From Mesorhizobium japonicum MAFF 303099 (GTDB taxonomy: Bacteria > Pseudomonadota > Alphaproteobacteria > Rhizobiales > Rhizobiaceae), in contig NC_002679.1 of NCBI RefSeq assembly GCF_000009625.1, positions 287,912 to 351,911 of the forward strand: DNA of 64,000 nt. Direction: 5' to 3'. The position numbers and the translations under genes are program-made. A model generated the notes under the pieces. The model did not search any database. It saw only the letters and a list, made by a program, of their open reading frames with translations, and was not told the DNA's origin. This document shows, piece after piece, positions 53,664-62,933 of this stretch (within the stretch, counting starts at the first letter, position 1; every line of letters starts with the position of its first letter).

Positions 53664-55493
53664 CTACGCGTTTGTCCGTGGCTGCAAAGTTAGGCCGTAA
53701 GCGCGCATTTTGTTGTAAAGGGTCTTTCGCGAAATCGCGAGATAGCGCGCTGTTTCTCCGCGGCGGAAACGATGACGCTGAAGTGCGTCGAGTATCCATT
53801 CACGTTCGTCTGCCGGCTTCGGCTTCGGCGCGTCCGGATCGCTTAGGGGCGGCAGATGCTCGGCCTTGATCCAGTCGCCTTCGCAATGAATGGCGGCGGT
53901 CTCGAGCACGGAGCGCAGCTCACGGATGTTCTCGGGCCAGCCATATGTCATGAGAACCCGATAGGCCGAGTGGTCAACCGCCAGTTTGCGGCTGCGACGA
54001 TCTTTTCGGAGGGCCTGGAGGAAGTGTTCCGCAAGAAGGGGAAGGTCTTCTAGGCGATCGCGCAGTTTGGGAAGGAAGACGTGTCCGGGGGCGAGACGCG
54101 ACTCTAGCGAAGGTATCAGCACCCCGCTTGCGCCGAGCTGGGAGAGCGGCTGCGTCGATGTCAGGATGAGGCGTCCTTCGAACCGCCCTTTGTCGCTATC
54201 GCCTAGGCGCCGGTAGACACCAGTTTCAATGACCTCCACCAGCCGTTCCTGGGCGTCAAGGCACAGGGTTTCGAAATTCTCGATCAGCAACGTTGCCCTG
54301 GGATGGTACTGAAACAGCCCAAGCACCTTGCGGCCGCCCTCGGGGGGGGCAGAGCCGAACAGTGACTTTCCGCTTGGCACCGGGGTGCTCGCACTGATGA
54401 GCTTGCTGGCAGGCCGTCTCGCAGCTTCATGAATGCCTCGTGCCAGAAGCCTCTTTCCCGTTCCGGCCTCCCCGGTAATCAGGACCGGGAGAGGAGAGGC
54501 TGCGAGTTGTTTGATCCGTTGCTTGATCTGCTGGATCGACGGCGACCGCCCGACGATCCAGTATTCGCGCTGCACATGTTCGAGTTGGCGCTCCAGTTCA
54601 TCAATCCGCTTTTGCAATGTGCCGACGGATTTAAAGGCCGATGTGATCTGCTCAATCGAAGCCTCGAGGGGCACTCGGTCGATGGTGGAGCCGCCGATAT
54701 ATCCGTCGGCTTTGGAAGCCGCCGAGACCTCGTACATCTGGTCCGGGCTGACGATAGGGCCGCCCTCCAGAACACATAGGGTGTCCTTTGAAATGCCGCG
54801 TATCTGACGAAAGACGATCTTCGCAAACTCGGCCGCCTGCGTCAGGCTGAGCCCGGGGCGGCCTCCGACGGTTCCTCCGACGTTCCAGCCGAGATTGAGA
54901 TTGATGATGTCCACGCCGGCTTCGGCCGCCTGCTGTGCCTCTGTCACAGTTCGAACATAGGCGAGGGTCGCCATGCTTTTGTTCTGCGCGGCCCGGAGCA
55001 TTTCGAGTTCACGCTGGAACCCCAAGCCTGCTCTCTCGATGTCAGCTCGAAAGCGGCCGTCGAGGAAGATGCATGTCGGGAAGTTCACGATCGCCCCAAA
55101 GCCGGCATCCGCAATTGTTTGCAATTCAGCTTCTATCGAGCACCGAGGATCACAAGCACAGGCGCCGAAGAAAACGGGAACTTTGGCGAAGGGCAGGATT
55201 TCCGATTGGGCGAAATCCAGGACGAAGTCATTGCTGTTGCGCAATGCGAGCAGGGAAAAGATGGATGGGGCACCCATGCTCCGCAATCGTCCTGCACTCA
55301 ACGCGAGGAGAAAGTCCGCACCGCCGCGTGAGGCCGCCTGCGCGGCCATGCCCGTGCCGATTGCGGCGCCTACGAGCGTCGAATTGGGCTTTCCCAGCGT
55401 AGCCTTGAGGCCCGCAACGATCTCCGCTCCAACATGCGCGGGGGCGGAGAATGCAGAAAAAAGATTCACAGAATGAGTGATCGGATCAGCCAT
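53664..55493 (-). CDS. TIM-barrel sensor / AAA+ / Fis-HTH transcriptional regulator
   Basis: A 609-residue fusion. Residues about 10-285 are a TIM-barrel signal-transduction domain (PF09370 type: NFPTCIFLDGRF, DIINLNLGWNVGGTVGGRPG, CVLEGGPIVSPDQMYEV) related to the separate protein at 57290-58147. A coiled linker (LQKRIDELERQLEHVQREYW) leads to an AAA+ domain with Walker A ITGEAGTGKRLLARGIHEA. The sigma-54 contact motif GAFTGA is absent: SLFGSAPPEGGRKVLGLF stands in its place. It ends with a Fis-type HTH (ETARYLAISRKTLYNKMRAY). Last gene of its operon, 18 bp after the oxidoreductase. Confidence 0.88.
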   Translation of the reverse strand: MADPITHSVNLFSAFSAPAHVGAEIVAGLKATLGKPNSTLVGAAIGTGMAAQAASRGGADFLLALSAGRLRSMGAPSIFSLLALRNSNDFVLDFAQSEILPFAKVPVFFGACACDPRCSIEAELQTIADAGFGAIVNFPTCIFLDGRFRADIERAGLGFQRELEMLRAAQNKSMATLAYVRTVTEAQQAAEAGVDIINLNLGWNVGGTVGGRPGLSLTQAAEFAKIVFRQIRGISKDTLCVLEGGPIVSPDQMYEVSAASKADGYIGGSTIDRVPLEASIEQITSAFKSVGTLQKRIDELERQLEHVQREYWIVGRSPSIQQIKQRIKQLAASPLPVLITGEAGTGKRLLARGIHEAARRPASKLISASTPVPSGKSLFGSAPPEGGRKVLGLFQYHPRATLLIENFETLCLDAQERLVEVIETGVYRRLGDSDKGRFEGRLILTSTQPLSQLGASGVLIPSLESRLAPGHVFLPKLRDRLEDLPLLAEHFLQALRKDRRSRKLAVDHSAYRVLMTYGWPENIRELRSVLETAAIHCEGDWIKAEHLPPLSDPDAPKPKPADEREWILDALQRHRFRRGETARYLAISRKTLYNKMRAYGLTLQPRTNA

Positions 55494-55511
55494 TGTGAGG
55501 CAAACTACATC

Positions 55512-56600
55512 CTATTGGGTCTCGATCGAAGCGCTCTTTCTGAAGGACTGGAGGAATTCCTGTACTTTCACGGGTTGGCCGAGGCGTGCGCTTTCGATCG
55601 CTGAGAATATCAGCGCAACAGACTGCAGGTTGTCCTCGACGTTAGTGGCCATCGGCGGTCCGCCGTCGAGCCAATGGCAGAACTGCTCGATCAACAGCGA
55701 ATTCTTCCACTTCTTCCCACCGAGCAGAGAAACTTGTTGTCCCTTTCCATGTCGGTTTTTTTGATAGATCCGTTTCGGATCCCTGTGGAACACTTCGACC
55801 TCTCTATGATCTAGGATTGCAGTCCCGGACGCTGCTTCCACCCGAACATACTCAAACGTCCAGTCATTAAGCCCCGTGGCTTGCGCTGACGACCCTTCAT
55901 ATACTCCATGAGCGCCGTTGGCGAAGTCCATCAATACCATGACGTCAGTCTCACCCTTGTACTCCGCCCATTCCGGCTTCCAAGAGCGAGCATAGATCGA
56001 CGTACAGGGTGCCCCGGCCAGATCGGCCATGATATCAAGGTGATGGACCGCTCCCTCGATCAACATCGGGTGAATCATTTCGTGCCGAAAACGCCCCCAG
56101 GAATCGTAGGCGCGGTAGTCACCGGCGAAGCGGCATGACACGGTATTAACCCTACCGAGGGCCTCGTCACTCACGAGTGCTCTCAGTGTCGACTTATCCT
56201 GATCGAACCGGTGGCTCATGGTCACCGCCATCTTGCGGCCCGCCACTCTCACTTTGTCGGCAATGCGGACGGAAGCCTCCATGGTAGCAGCGATCGGCTT
56301 CTCGGACAGAATATGCATGCCGCGTTCAAGCGCCAGGTCGACGATTCCCTCGTGTAGGGCGGGCGGAATGACGATGGTGCAGAAGTCGGCATCTACCGCC
56401 TTGAAGGCTTGTGCGGCCGAGGTGAAGCACTGTTTCGCCTTCAATCCGAGGTGCTTCCGGCCGATTTCAAGCGCTCTGGCATCGATATCCACCAAGCCGA
56501 CCACCTCGATCGTCCCGTCTGAATTGTTTGACGGCAAGAATGTGTCGCACCAGCGCTCTCCGAAGCCGCCTGCCCCTACGTGTAGGACTTTATACGTCAT
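55512..56600 (-). CDS. Gfo/Idh/MocA family oxidoreductase
   Basis: A 362-residue NAD(P)-dependent oxidoreductase, starting KVLHVGAGGFGERWCDTFLP, with the EKP motif in HILSEKPIAATMEASVRI and a C-terminal domain containing MIHPMLIEGAVHHLDIMADL. It is only distantly similar to the one at 49838. It sits in the Tm-1/TIM-barrel operon, between cupin and regulator genes. Probably acts on a sugar-like or polyol substrate; no direct evidence. Confidence 0.87.
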   Translation of the reverse strand: MTYKVLHVGAGGFGERWCDTFLPSNNSDGTIEVVGLVDIDARALEIGRKHLGLKAKQCFTSAAQAFKAVDADFCTIVIPPALHEGIVDLALERGMHILSEKPIAATMEASVRIADKVRVAGRKMAVTMSHRFDQDKSTLRALVSDEALGRVNTVSCRFAGDYRAYDSWGRFRHEMIHPMLIEGAVHHLDIMADLAGAPCTSIYARSWKPEWAEYKGETDVMVLMDFANGAHGVYEGSSAQATGLNDWTFEYVRVEAASGTAILDHREVEVFHRDPKRIYQKNRHGKGQQVSLLGGKKWKNSLLIEQFCHWLDGGPPMATNVEDNLQSVALIFSAIESARLGQPVKVQEFLQSFRKSASIETQ

Positions 56601-56638
56601 GCATTTTTTCCTTCAGATGAGCAGAATTTAGGCGAGAA

Positions 56639-57268
56639 TCACACCCGCTCGGGGCGAACATCGGCAGGGCCGTGTTTGTGCTCCCAAAGATGGCCAAAGC
56701 GCTTCTTGCCTTCGAGAGTCGTCTCGAAATAGGCACCCTTCACGTTTGAGCGAACCTGCGGAAGATCATGGTGGTGTCCCATGCCGATGGCGACACAATC
56801 ACCAACCTCAACTTCGAAACTGCGCGATCCGACAACGACCGTGCCTGCTCCCTCGATGATCACCCAGTATTCGTCGCAATCATGATAGTGAGAGTCAAAG
56901 TTGGTCGACTTAGGATAAGAGACGGGGTCACCCTTTGATGAACCCAAGGTGCTGGAAGTGAGTTCGAAGATACCGCACCCACCGAGCTCGGTGCCCCACT
57001 TGCCGGTAAAAATGAGCACCTGCGCCGTGCGATCGCCGGCATCCGCTGTGAAGGGACCGTCGGCCTCATGCAAGTCCCAGAACTGGCCTTCGCTGAGCAC
57101 CTGCGCTCCCTTCCCGCTCGTCAGGCGGCACGAGCCACGTGTGACGAGTAGCCGCTGCCTATTGCCGGAGAGCGGAAGCGATAGGGGCTCGTCAGAAAGG
57201 TCCGCGAATTCGAACTCCCTGAGTTCGCACCAAGTGGGTGGCTGTTCTCCGCTTTTGAAAACCGACAT
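56639..57268 (-). CDS. Cupin-domain protein
   Basis: A 209-residue protein with a C-terminal cupin barrel: the metal-ligand motif appears as NFDSHYHDCDEYWVIIEGAG followed by VEVGDCVAIGMGHHHDLPQV. The N-terminal half (LPLSGNRQRLLVTRGSCRLT) resembles a second, degenerate cupin, so it may be bicupin-like. Possible isomerase, epimerase or sensor. Gaps of 21 and 38 bp to its operon neighbours. Confidence 0.8.
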   Translation of the reverse strand: MSVFKSGEQPPTWCELREFEFADLSDEPLSLPLSGNRQRLLVTRGSCRLTSGKGAQVLSEGQFWDLHEADGPFTADAGDRTAQVLIFTGKWGTELGGCGIFELTSSTLGSSKGDPVSYPKSTNFDSHYHDCDEYWVIIEGAGTVVVGSRSFEVEVGDCVAIGMGHHHDLPQVRSNVKGAYFETTLEGKKRFGHLWEHKHGPADVRPERV

Positions 57269-57289
57269 CTTTTTCTTTCCCTTCTACAC

Positions 57290-58147
57290 TCAGGCTGGCT
57301 GGCGGCGGATCGCCTTGAAGGCCAGCGTCTGAGACCGTATCGCCTCCTCCGCCGGCAACCGCTCCATGCTGCTTGCGCCGTAAAACCCATGGCATCCCTG
57401 GCAGGAGTCGAGAATGAAACGGGCATCTTCCGGATTGGCGATCGGGCCGCCATGGCTCAGAATAATGATATCGTCGCGGATCGTTCGAGCGGCTTCAATG
57501 CACTCGTTGATCAACGAGACACAATCGTCCATCGACTTGCCCGAACGCGCACCAATCGCGCCACCCGTCGTCAGTCCCATGTGGCAGACGAGAATATCAG
57601 CTCCGGCTTTCGCCATCGCTACCGCATCTTCCGGGCTGAACACGTATGGTGTCGTCAAGAGATCGAGTTTATGGGCCTCGGCAATCATCTCGACTTCCTG
57701 GGCATAGCTCATGCCCGTCTCTTCGAGATTCTGACGGAACAGCCCGTCGATCAGACCCACGGTCGGGAAATTCTGCACGCCGGCGAAGCCGATCTCCTTC
57801 AGTTCGCGCAGGAAGGTCGACATCACCATGAACGGGTCCGTGCCATTGACGCCGGCAAGCACCGGGGTGTGCCGCACAACGGGTAGAACCTCGCGCGCCA
57901 TGTCGACGACGATCTGATTGGCGTTGCCATAGGCGAGAAGCCCGGCAAGGGACCCGCGGCCGGCCATGCGATAGCGGCCGGAATTGTAGATCACAATGAG
58001 ATCGATATCGCCGGCTTCTTCGCTCTTGGCGGAAAGGCCGGTGCCGGCGCCGCCGCCGATGATCGGCTCTCCGGCCCGGATCTTCTTCTGGAAACGGTCG
58101 ACCAGCTCCGAGCGGGTCGGACGCTTGATGCAGGTATCAGTGCTCAC
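57290..58147 (-). CDS. TIM-barrel 'phosphoenolpyruvate hydrolase-like' protein
   Basis: A 285-residue TIM barrel of the PF09370/PEP hydrolase-like family, related to the C-terminal half of plant Tm-1. Typical segments: [75 protein letters not shown] and [18 protein letters not shown]. The start is the GTG at 58147, with AGAGG upstream and an 11-bp overlap with the Tm-1-like gene, so the two proteins are probably made together. Enzymatic activity is not established for the family. Confidence 0.88.
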   Translation of the reverse strand: MSTDTCIKRPTRSELVDRFQKKIRAGEPIIGGGAGTGLSAKSEEAGDIDLIVIYNSGRYRMAGRGSLAGLLAYGNANQIVVDMAREVLPVVRHTPVLAGVNGTDPFMVMSTFLRELKEIGFAGVQNFPTVGLIDGLFRQNLEETGMSYAQEVEMIAEAHKLDLLTTPYVFSPEDAVAMAKAGADILVCHMGLTTGGAIGARSGKSMDDCVSLINECIEAARTIRDDIIILSHGGPIANPEDARFILDSCQGCHGFYGASSMERLPAEEAIRSQTLAFKAIRRQPA

Positions 58148-59345
58148 GAAAAGCCTCTTTAAGGTTTGTGACAAGGAGGTCCGCGAATTGCGGATCGTTT
58201 ATGTGAAGGGGAACGCGCGCCAGCTGTCGCTTGTCGGTGCAGCGGAGTGTGCGTTCAAGCGCTGCGAACAGGACAGCGTCGGCTTCGGGATCGTGGAAGG
58301 GCTGACCGGGCGCATCGATCGCCGAGACGCCCAGCTCCGGAATGAGAAAGCGTACCGGCCCCTCACAGAGGTTCAGTCGCTCGCCGATCCATTCACCGAT
58401 CCTGCTGCACTCCTCCGGGTTCGTTCGCATCAGCGTGACCTGGGGATTGTGCACGTGCAGTCGGCGCGAGCGAAATTGGCTCGGAACCGTTTCCATCGCC
58501 CCGAAATTGACCATGTCGAGCGCGCCGCAGGAGCCCACATAAGGCAGTTTGGTCCGCGCGAAGGCCCCGAAGCGATCGGGCGTACAGGGGAAAACGCCTC
58601 CTACCAGATAGTCGCAGACCTCGGTGGTAGACACATCAATCCCCCCGACCAGCAGGCCAGAGTCCGCGAGCTTCTCAAAGGACTGCCCACCTGTTCCGGT
58701 AGCATGAAACACCAGGCAGTCGAAGTTTGCCTCCAACGCCCGTGTTACCGCCTGGACACAGGGCGTCGTGACACCAAACATTGTCAGGCCGATTGCGGGC
58801 CTCTCGTCGGCTGCGGCGCCGACCTGCTTGAGTACCATCCCGGCAATGGAATGGGCCGCGTTGGCGAGGACCACCCGCGAGATGCGGTTGAGTCCCGACA
58901 CGTCGGTCACTGAATACATCATGCTGATGTCGGTTGGCCCCACATAAGGGGCGACATTGCCGGAGGCGACGGTCGAAACAAGCACCTTCGGAACGCCGAT
59001 CGGGAGAGCGCGCATTGCTGGCGCGATCAAGGCAGTTCCTCCCGAGCCGCCCGCACCGATGATGCCGTCGACGTCCGGGCGTGATCGGATGTACTCCACC
59101 AAGGCCTGCGACATAGCGGCGACTGCCTTGCCCCGGTCCTTGAGCTCCTCGGCCTTCAGCGGGTTCGGATGGCAGCGCGCCACCTCCGCCGGCTGGACAT
59201 CGACATCCGAAGCTTCGCTGTGAAACTCCGACACCGAAACGTCGACCAGAACGACGTCGCACCCTGCATCCCGGATAAGATCGCGGAGATAGCGCAGCTC
59301 GCTGCCCTTTGTATCGCAGGTCCCAACCACATAGACAATTTTCAT
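58137..59345 (-). CDS. Tm-1-like ATP-binding domain protein (UPF0261)
   Basis: A 402-residue protein of the UPF0261 family, homologous to the N-terminal half of the tomato Tm-1 virus-resistance protein. It begins [20 protein letters not shown]; the Gly-rich ATP-binding stretch is [20 protein letters not shown], followed by [20 protein letters not shown] and [19 protein letters not shown]. The start at 59345 has GGGAGG six bases upstream. First gene of a five-gene operon. The bacterial role is unknown. Confidence 0.9.
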   Translation of the reverse strand: MKIVYVVGTCDTKGSELRYLRDLIRDAGCDVVLVDVSVSEFHSEASDVDVQPAEVARCHPNPLKAEELKDRGKAVAAMSQALVEYIRSRPDVDGIIGAGGSGGTALIAPAMRALPIGVPKVLVSTVASGNVAPYVGPTDISMMYSVTDVSGLNRISRVVLANAAHSIAGMVLKQVGAAADERPAIGLTMFGVTTPCVQAVTRALEANFDCLVFHATGTGGQSFEKLADSGLLVGGIDVSTTEVCDYLVGGVFPCTPDRFGAFARTKLPYVGSCGALDMVNFGAMETVPSQFRSRRLHVHNPQVTLMRTNPEECSRIGEWIGERLNLCEGPVRFLIPELGVSAIDAPGQPFHDPEADAVLFAALERTLRCTDKRQLARVPLHINDPQFADLLVTNLKEAFREH

Positions 59346-59456
59346 TGTTGTCCTCCCGGCCATTCCTCAGTCAGCCGCCCTGACCTCACAAAATCCTAGT
59401 CGCCTCGCCGGCAGCAAATCAATTGGCGCATACCGATGTTTTGGGTAGAATTGGGT

Positions 59457-60065
59457 ATGTCCCGCAGGTACACAATGCACTCTCCTTCTACTCTTCGGCC
59501 CATCCTGATCGTGACGGATCTCGCCGCCATCTCCGACGAGCAGCCTCAGTCCGTGACACTCTATTGCCCTTCCTGCGAAGGACTGCAGGGCAGCGCCTAT
59601 GACAGCCTCGTGCTCCTTCCGATTCACGACACAAACGGGCGTCTTCTGGCCGAGCTCCGGAAGGGAATTCCACGCCGGAGACAGACGTTTGCGGGTGTTC
59701 TTGCCCTCGATCCATTTCGCCGCCATGTCGACATTCTGAAGGCTCTTGGGACGGCCAGTTGCCCCGGTGTCGTCAACTTCCCGAGCGTGACCGCAATCGA
59801 CGGCGAAATGCGCGTCAGCCTCGAGGACTACGGATACGGGGTGACGACCGAAATCAATCTGCTGCGAATGGCGGTCGCAAAGGGGTTCGGTGCGCTCGCT
59901 GTGGTCGACAGTTTTGGGATGGCGCAAGAAGCCGTCACCATCGGCGTGAGCGGACTGATCGCAGTACGGCACACGAGCGACGCCATGCTTGCCGAGCTCT
60001 CCGAGCTTGCTCATGAGACGACACTGGGGCTGTTTCGACTTCCTGACGCCGTTGGCGGGCCTTGA
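59457..60065 (+). CDS. Shortened, divergent TIM-barrel paralog
   Basis: About 200 residues. The part from ALDPFRRHVDILKALGTASC to AVVDSFGMAQEAVTIGVSGL aligns in pattern with the TIM-barrel proteins nearby (GVVNFPSVTAIDG versus [13 protein letters not shown]). The N-terminal barrel strands with the IGGGAGTG region and the C-terminal LSHGGPI region are missing. It is divergent from the Tm-1 operon. ATGs at 59436 and 59457 are both possible. Either a decayed third copy or a small binding or regulatory version. Confidence 0.6.
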   Translation: MSRRYTMHSPSTLRPILIVTDLAAISDEQPQSVTLYCPSCEGLQGSAYDSLVLLPIHDTNGRLLAELRKGIPRRRQTFAGVLALDPFRRHVDILKALGTASCPGVVNFPSVTAIDGEMRVSLEDYGYGVTTEINLLRMAVAKGFGALAVVDSFGMAQEAVTIGVSGLIAVRHTSDAMLAELSELAHETTLGLFRLPDAVGGP

Positions 60066-60260
60066 ATACGTGTTCAGCTTGGGGGTCGGCATGCCCCATT
60101 GGACAAGTCCGAACGAATTCCGCATCATGTGACGAAACTCTACGATATATAAGAAACTCTACGATAAAACGAAGAGCCTCTTGCCAACATCTCGATTGAA
60201 CGGCGGATGGAGAAATCACCACTTCATTCCCCAGCATTTTCTTACTCCTCAGCAAGCTCT

Positions 60261-60500
60261 TCAGATACTTCGTGCTGAAGCTTCGGCCCGGGACAGGCGG
60301 CCGAGAGCCTCAATAAATTGGTTATAGTGCTCTCCGCCCTTAACTCGAGCGGCCGCCTGCGCTGTCTCTGTTAATGGAACTGCGGAATTCAGCCAGAACC
60401 GGATGAACAACGCGCTCGTGATTCCCAGATCTCGCTCCAGCCGCTGAAGGCAACCGTCGATCCGATCCAGTCGTTTGACGATGACCCGGCTCTTTTTCAT
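60261..60500 (-). CDS. Small basic hypothetical protein, 79 residues
   Basis: Starts MKKSRVIVKRLDRIDGCLQR and contains ITSALFIRFWLNSAVPLTET, then AAARVKGGEHYNQFIEALGR. Its composition (basic N-terminus, helical body) suits a DNA- or protein-binding plasmid protein; I vaguely associate it with hypothetical proteins of rhizobial plasmids but cannot name a family. The frame stays open upstream to 60707 without convincing sequence. Confidence 0.5.
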   Translation of the reverse strand: MKKSRVIVKRLDRIDGCLQRLERDLGITSALFIRFWLNSAVPLTETAQAAARVKGGEHYNQFIEALGRLSRAEASARSI

Positions 60501-60834
60501 CCGCGTCAGGGGAGAGGAAAGATGCAATCGGACTCTGCGATGAGCGAAGTTGATTGCTCTCACCAATCTGCAAAGTCCAAAAGCCGCCCGCTTTAGGTCG
60601 GCTTGAGATACCCGACAGTCGTTGTTTCTTGTCCGACCGCACCGACAGGTCTCACAGTTCCATCCCGTCGTCTGGGTCCATGGATATCTGCGCGCGACCT
60701 GATGCATGCGGCGCGCAAGCGTGCGGTGGCAGCCGCATCGTCATTCCCGTTGGCGGGTGTTCCACACTTTCGATGCCGTCGTCGGTTGGTGTCGATTTGT
60801 CCTCTGCCGGCATGGCCTTTATCAACCAAAGACA

Positions 60835-61150
60835 GCTACGGCCAGCTTGATGGTGATGCCGCCATCGGTCTTTGGCGCATCTGACGTCCCGTGGCAGCGC
60901 GAAGGACAGTCGGCAGTTGCAGCGCTGGCGGCACCAGAGAGTTTGCACGATTTCCCGGCCGTGCCGAGTTTTGCGAACGGCGCTTCCAGACGCGACGCGC
61001 TGAGACCAGTGGAAGCCGATTTCATGGAAATACAGGCGGCATGTGGCGGGCTGATCTGGTGAAAGACGCCAACCATCGTGCGCCGGACGCGGGAATTGAA
61101 ACCTTCCATCGAATTGACGTGGACCGTGTCGCGAACGGGAAGGCCAACTA
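60835..61150 (-). pseudogene. IS1595-family transposase, 3' remnant
   Basis: TVHVNSMEGFNSRVRRT and GVFHQISPPHA, then in a second frame RLYFHEIGFHWSQRV and AVRKTRHGREIVQTLW, and GGITIKLAVAVFG back in the first: the end of an IS1595 (ISXO2-like) DDE transposase with at least two frameshifts. The N-terminal part is absent. No terminal repeats recognised. Confidence 0.7.
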
Positions 61151-61157
61151 ACGACAC

Positions 61158-61433
61158 CTTTGTCGATTTTGCCCAGTCCGCGACACAGTCTAATTAGGCA
61201 GAATCTCTGGCCGAATCTCACGCATGTCATTGAACAGCACGCAGAAACTCTCTTCTGGAGCTTTTTGGGCACAGTTGGCACGACTTTTGATGCTCCTTTT
61301 TCGCGACGCAGCTGGAGCTGCCGACCTATTGGCGTGGGTGGCTGACGGCCCAGCACAAAGCGCGGTAGTGATCCTTTGCCCGTATCGGACCTTCGGCGCC
61401 GATAATAATTTCGTCTTTGATGAAGGCGCAGCG
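61158..61433. other. Interval upstream of the HAD-UbiA gene
   Basis: About 280 bases with no convincing gene. The downstream frame stays open through most of it (from 61224), but its codons there have no recognisable domain. Promoter elements are not obvious. Confidence 0.3.
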
Positions 61434-62915
61434 ATGAAGCTGTACAAACCTGATTTGGGGGATGAGATGATGATGCTTGATCTGGACGGCTTTGACCGTC
61501 AGTTGCCCCTGGTTTGTGACTTGGATGGCACTCTGATAAGATCAGATACTTTCCACGAGAGCTTCTTTGAAGCCTTCTTTCATTCGCCACAGCACCTGCT
61601 TCGCACTTTTCCAAGTTGGTTCAAGGGCCGCGCGGCGTTGAAGGAAACGCTGGCAAACGTTTGTTCGATTGAGCCGCGGGCGCTTCCCTATCGTGCAGAG
61701 ATGTTGGAATTGATGCGTGGCGCGAAAGCTGACGGGCGTGAAATTTATCTCGTTACGGCAGCGGATCAGAGCATAGCGGATAGTATCATTTGTCACCTTG
61801 GCGGCTTCGCCGGCGCGAAGGGAAGTGATGGGTCTTTGAACCTGAAGAGCCGCAACAAGTTGAAATGGCTTCAGGCTAGCTTCCCAGAGGGATTCATCTA
61901 TGCGGGCGACAGTGCCGCCGACCTGCCAATCTGGGAGGCGGCTTCCGGAGCGGTTTTGGTTGGCAACGGAGTGAAATACGCAAGCCAGCTCCGTAAAGCT
62001 GGCGTTGAGGTCAGGGCGATCAGTCCTGAAAATACCAATCCGGTGAAGGACTGGCTGTTTGAACTCCGGGTACACCAGTGGTCAAAAAATGTGCTGATTT
62101 TCGTTCCACTGTTTCTCGGCCATATTGCGGGCGATTTGCATGCAGTGCTGAGGACAATAGTCGCCTTTGTTGCTTTCGGCCTGATTGCTTCGGCAACCTA
62201 TATCATCAACGATCTGGCTGATTTGGAGGCGGACCGGGCGCATGCGACCAAGCGCTTCCGGGCGATTGCTGCAGGCAGAATAAGCGTTATAAACGGCTTT
62301 TTGGCGAGCATTTTTATGCTGGGTGCGGGCATTGGGGTGGCCTTACTTTTGCACCCTCAATTCGCACTGGCTGTCGCAGCCTATCTGGTGCTGACGCTGG
62401 CCTATTCATTCCGCTTGAAGCGTTACGCGTTACTCGATGTGACGGTCATCGGAGCGTTGTTCACACTGAGGATTGTCATGGGTCAGGTGCTGAATGATCT
62501 GGCATTCTCGCCTTGGCTCTTGTCCTTTTCAGCCATGTTCTTCTTCTCGCTGTCTCTGGCAAAGCGTCATGTGGAAGCAATGCGCGCGTGCTCAAAGGGG
62601 AGGGACGCCATCAAAGGTCGCGGATACTTGCCTGACGATTGGCCGCTCACCTTGGGCTATGGCCTTGCTTCCGCCTCGGCTTCGATCGTCATCATGCTGC
62701 TTTTCATCGCGCTCGAAGCCAGAGCCACCCAAGAATATCACAATCCAGCATGGCTCTATGTTGCGCCGGCGGGCGTGTTCATGTGGCTGCAAAGGATATG
62801 GCTCCTGAGTCATCGCATGGGTTTGCACGACGATCCTATTGTCTTTGCGCTCAAGGACAAGACCAGCTTGTTGATCGGCGCCATCATCGCATTGGCGTTT
62901 GCGTTGGCTGTGTAA
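61434..62915 (+). CDS. HAD-domain / UbiA prenyltransferase fusion
   Basis: A 493-residue membrane protein. Residues 20-200 are a HAD-type phosphatase-like domain (PLVCDLDGTLIRSDTFHESF, IYLVTAADQSIADSI, FIYAGDSAADLPIWEAA). From about residue 215 follows a UbiA domain with eight or nine transmembrane helices and the allylic-diphosphate motif YIINDLADLEADRAHATKRF. Such fusions are related to decaprenyl-phosphate phosphoribosyltransferases and are often found with polysaccharide genes. The start at 61434 has AAGG seven bases upstream; 19 bp separate it from the epimerase gene. Confidence 0.85.
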   Translation: MKLYKPDLGDEMMMLDLDGFDRQLPLVCDLDGTLIRSDTFHESFFEAFFHSPQHLLRTFPSWFKGRAALKETLANVCSIEPRALPYRAEMLELMRGAKADGREIYLVTAADQSIADSIICHLGGFAGAKGSDGSLNLKSRNKLKWLQASFPEGFIYAGDSAADLPIWEAASGAVLVGNGVKYASQLRKAGVEVRAISPENTNPVKDWLFELRVHQWSKNVLIFVPLFLGHIAGDLHAVLRTIVAFVAFGLIASATYIINDLADLEADRAHATKRFRAIAAGRISVINGFLASIFMLGAGIGVALLLHPQFALAVAAYLVLTLAYSFRLKRYALLDVTVIGALFTLRIVMGQVLNDLAFSPWLLSFSAMFFFSLSLAKRHVEAMRACSKGRDAIKGRGYLPDDWPLTLGYGLASASASIVIMLLFIALEARATQEYHNPAWLYVAPAGVFMWLQRIWLLSHRMGLHDDPIVFALKDKTSLLIGAIIALAFALAV

Positions 62916-62933
62916 AACAAAGCGGTTGCCAAT

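Noticed and set aside
59363..59457. Possible sigma-54 promoter in front of the Tm-1 operon
   Set aside because: No GG-N10-GC pair with correct spacing was found on the minus strand, and the regulator lacks GAFTGA.
60652..61614. 320-codon minus-strand open frame over the IS1595 remnant
   Set aside because: Only a central piece matches IS1595 transposase; the rest is shadow of non-coding DNA and of the HAD-UbiA gene.
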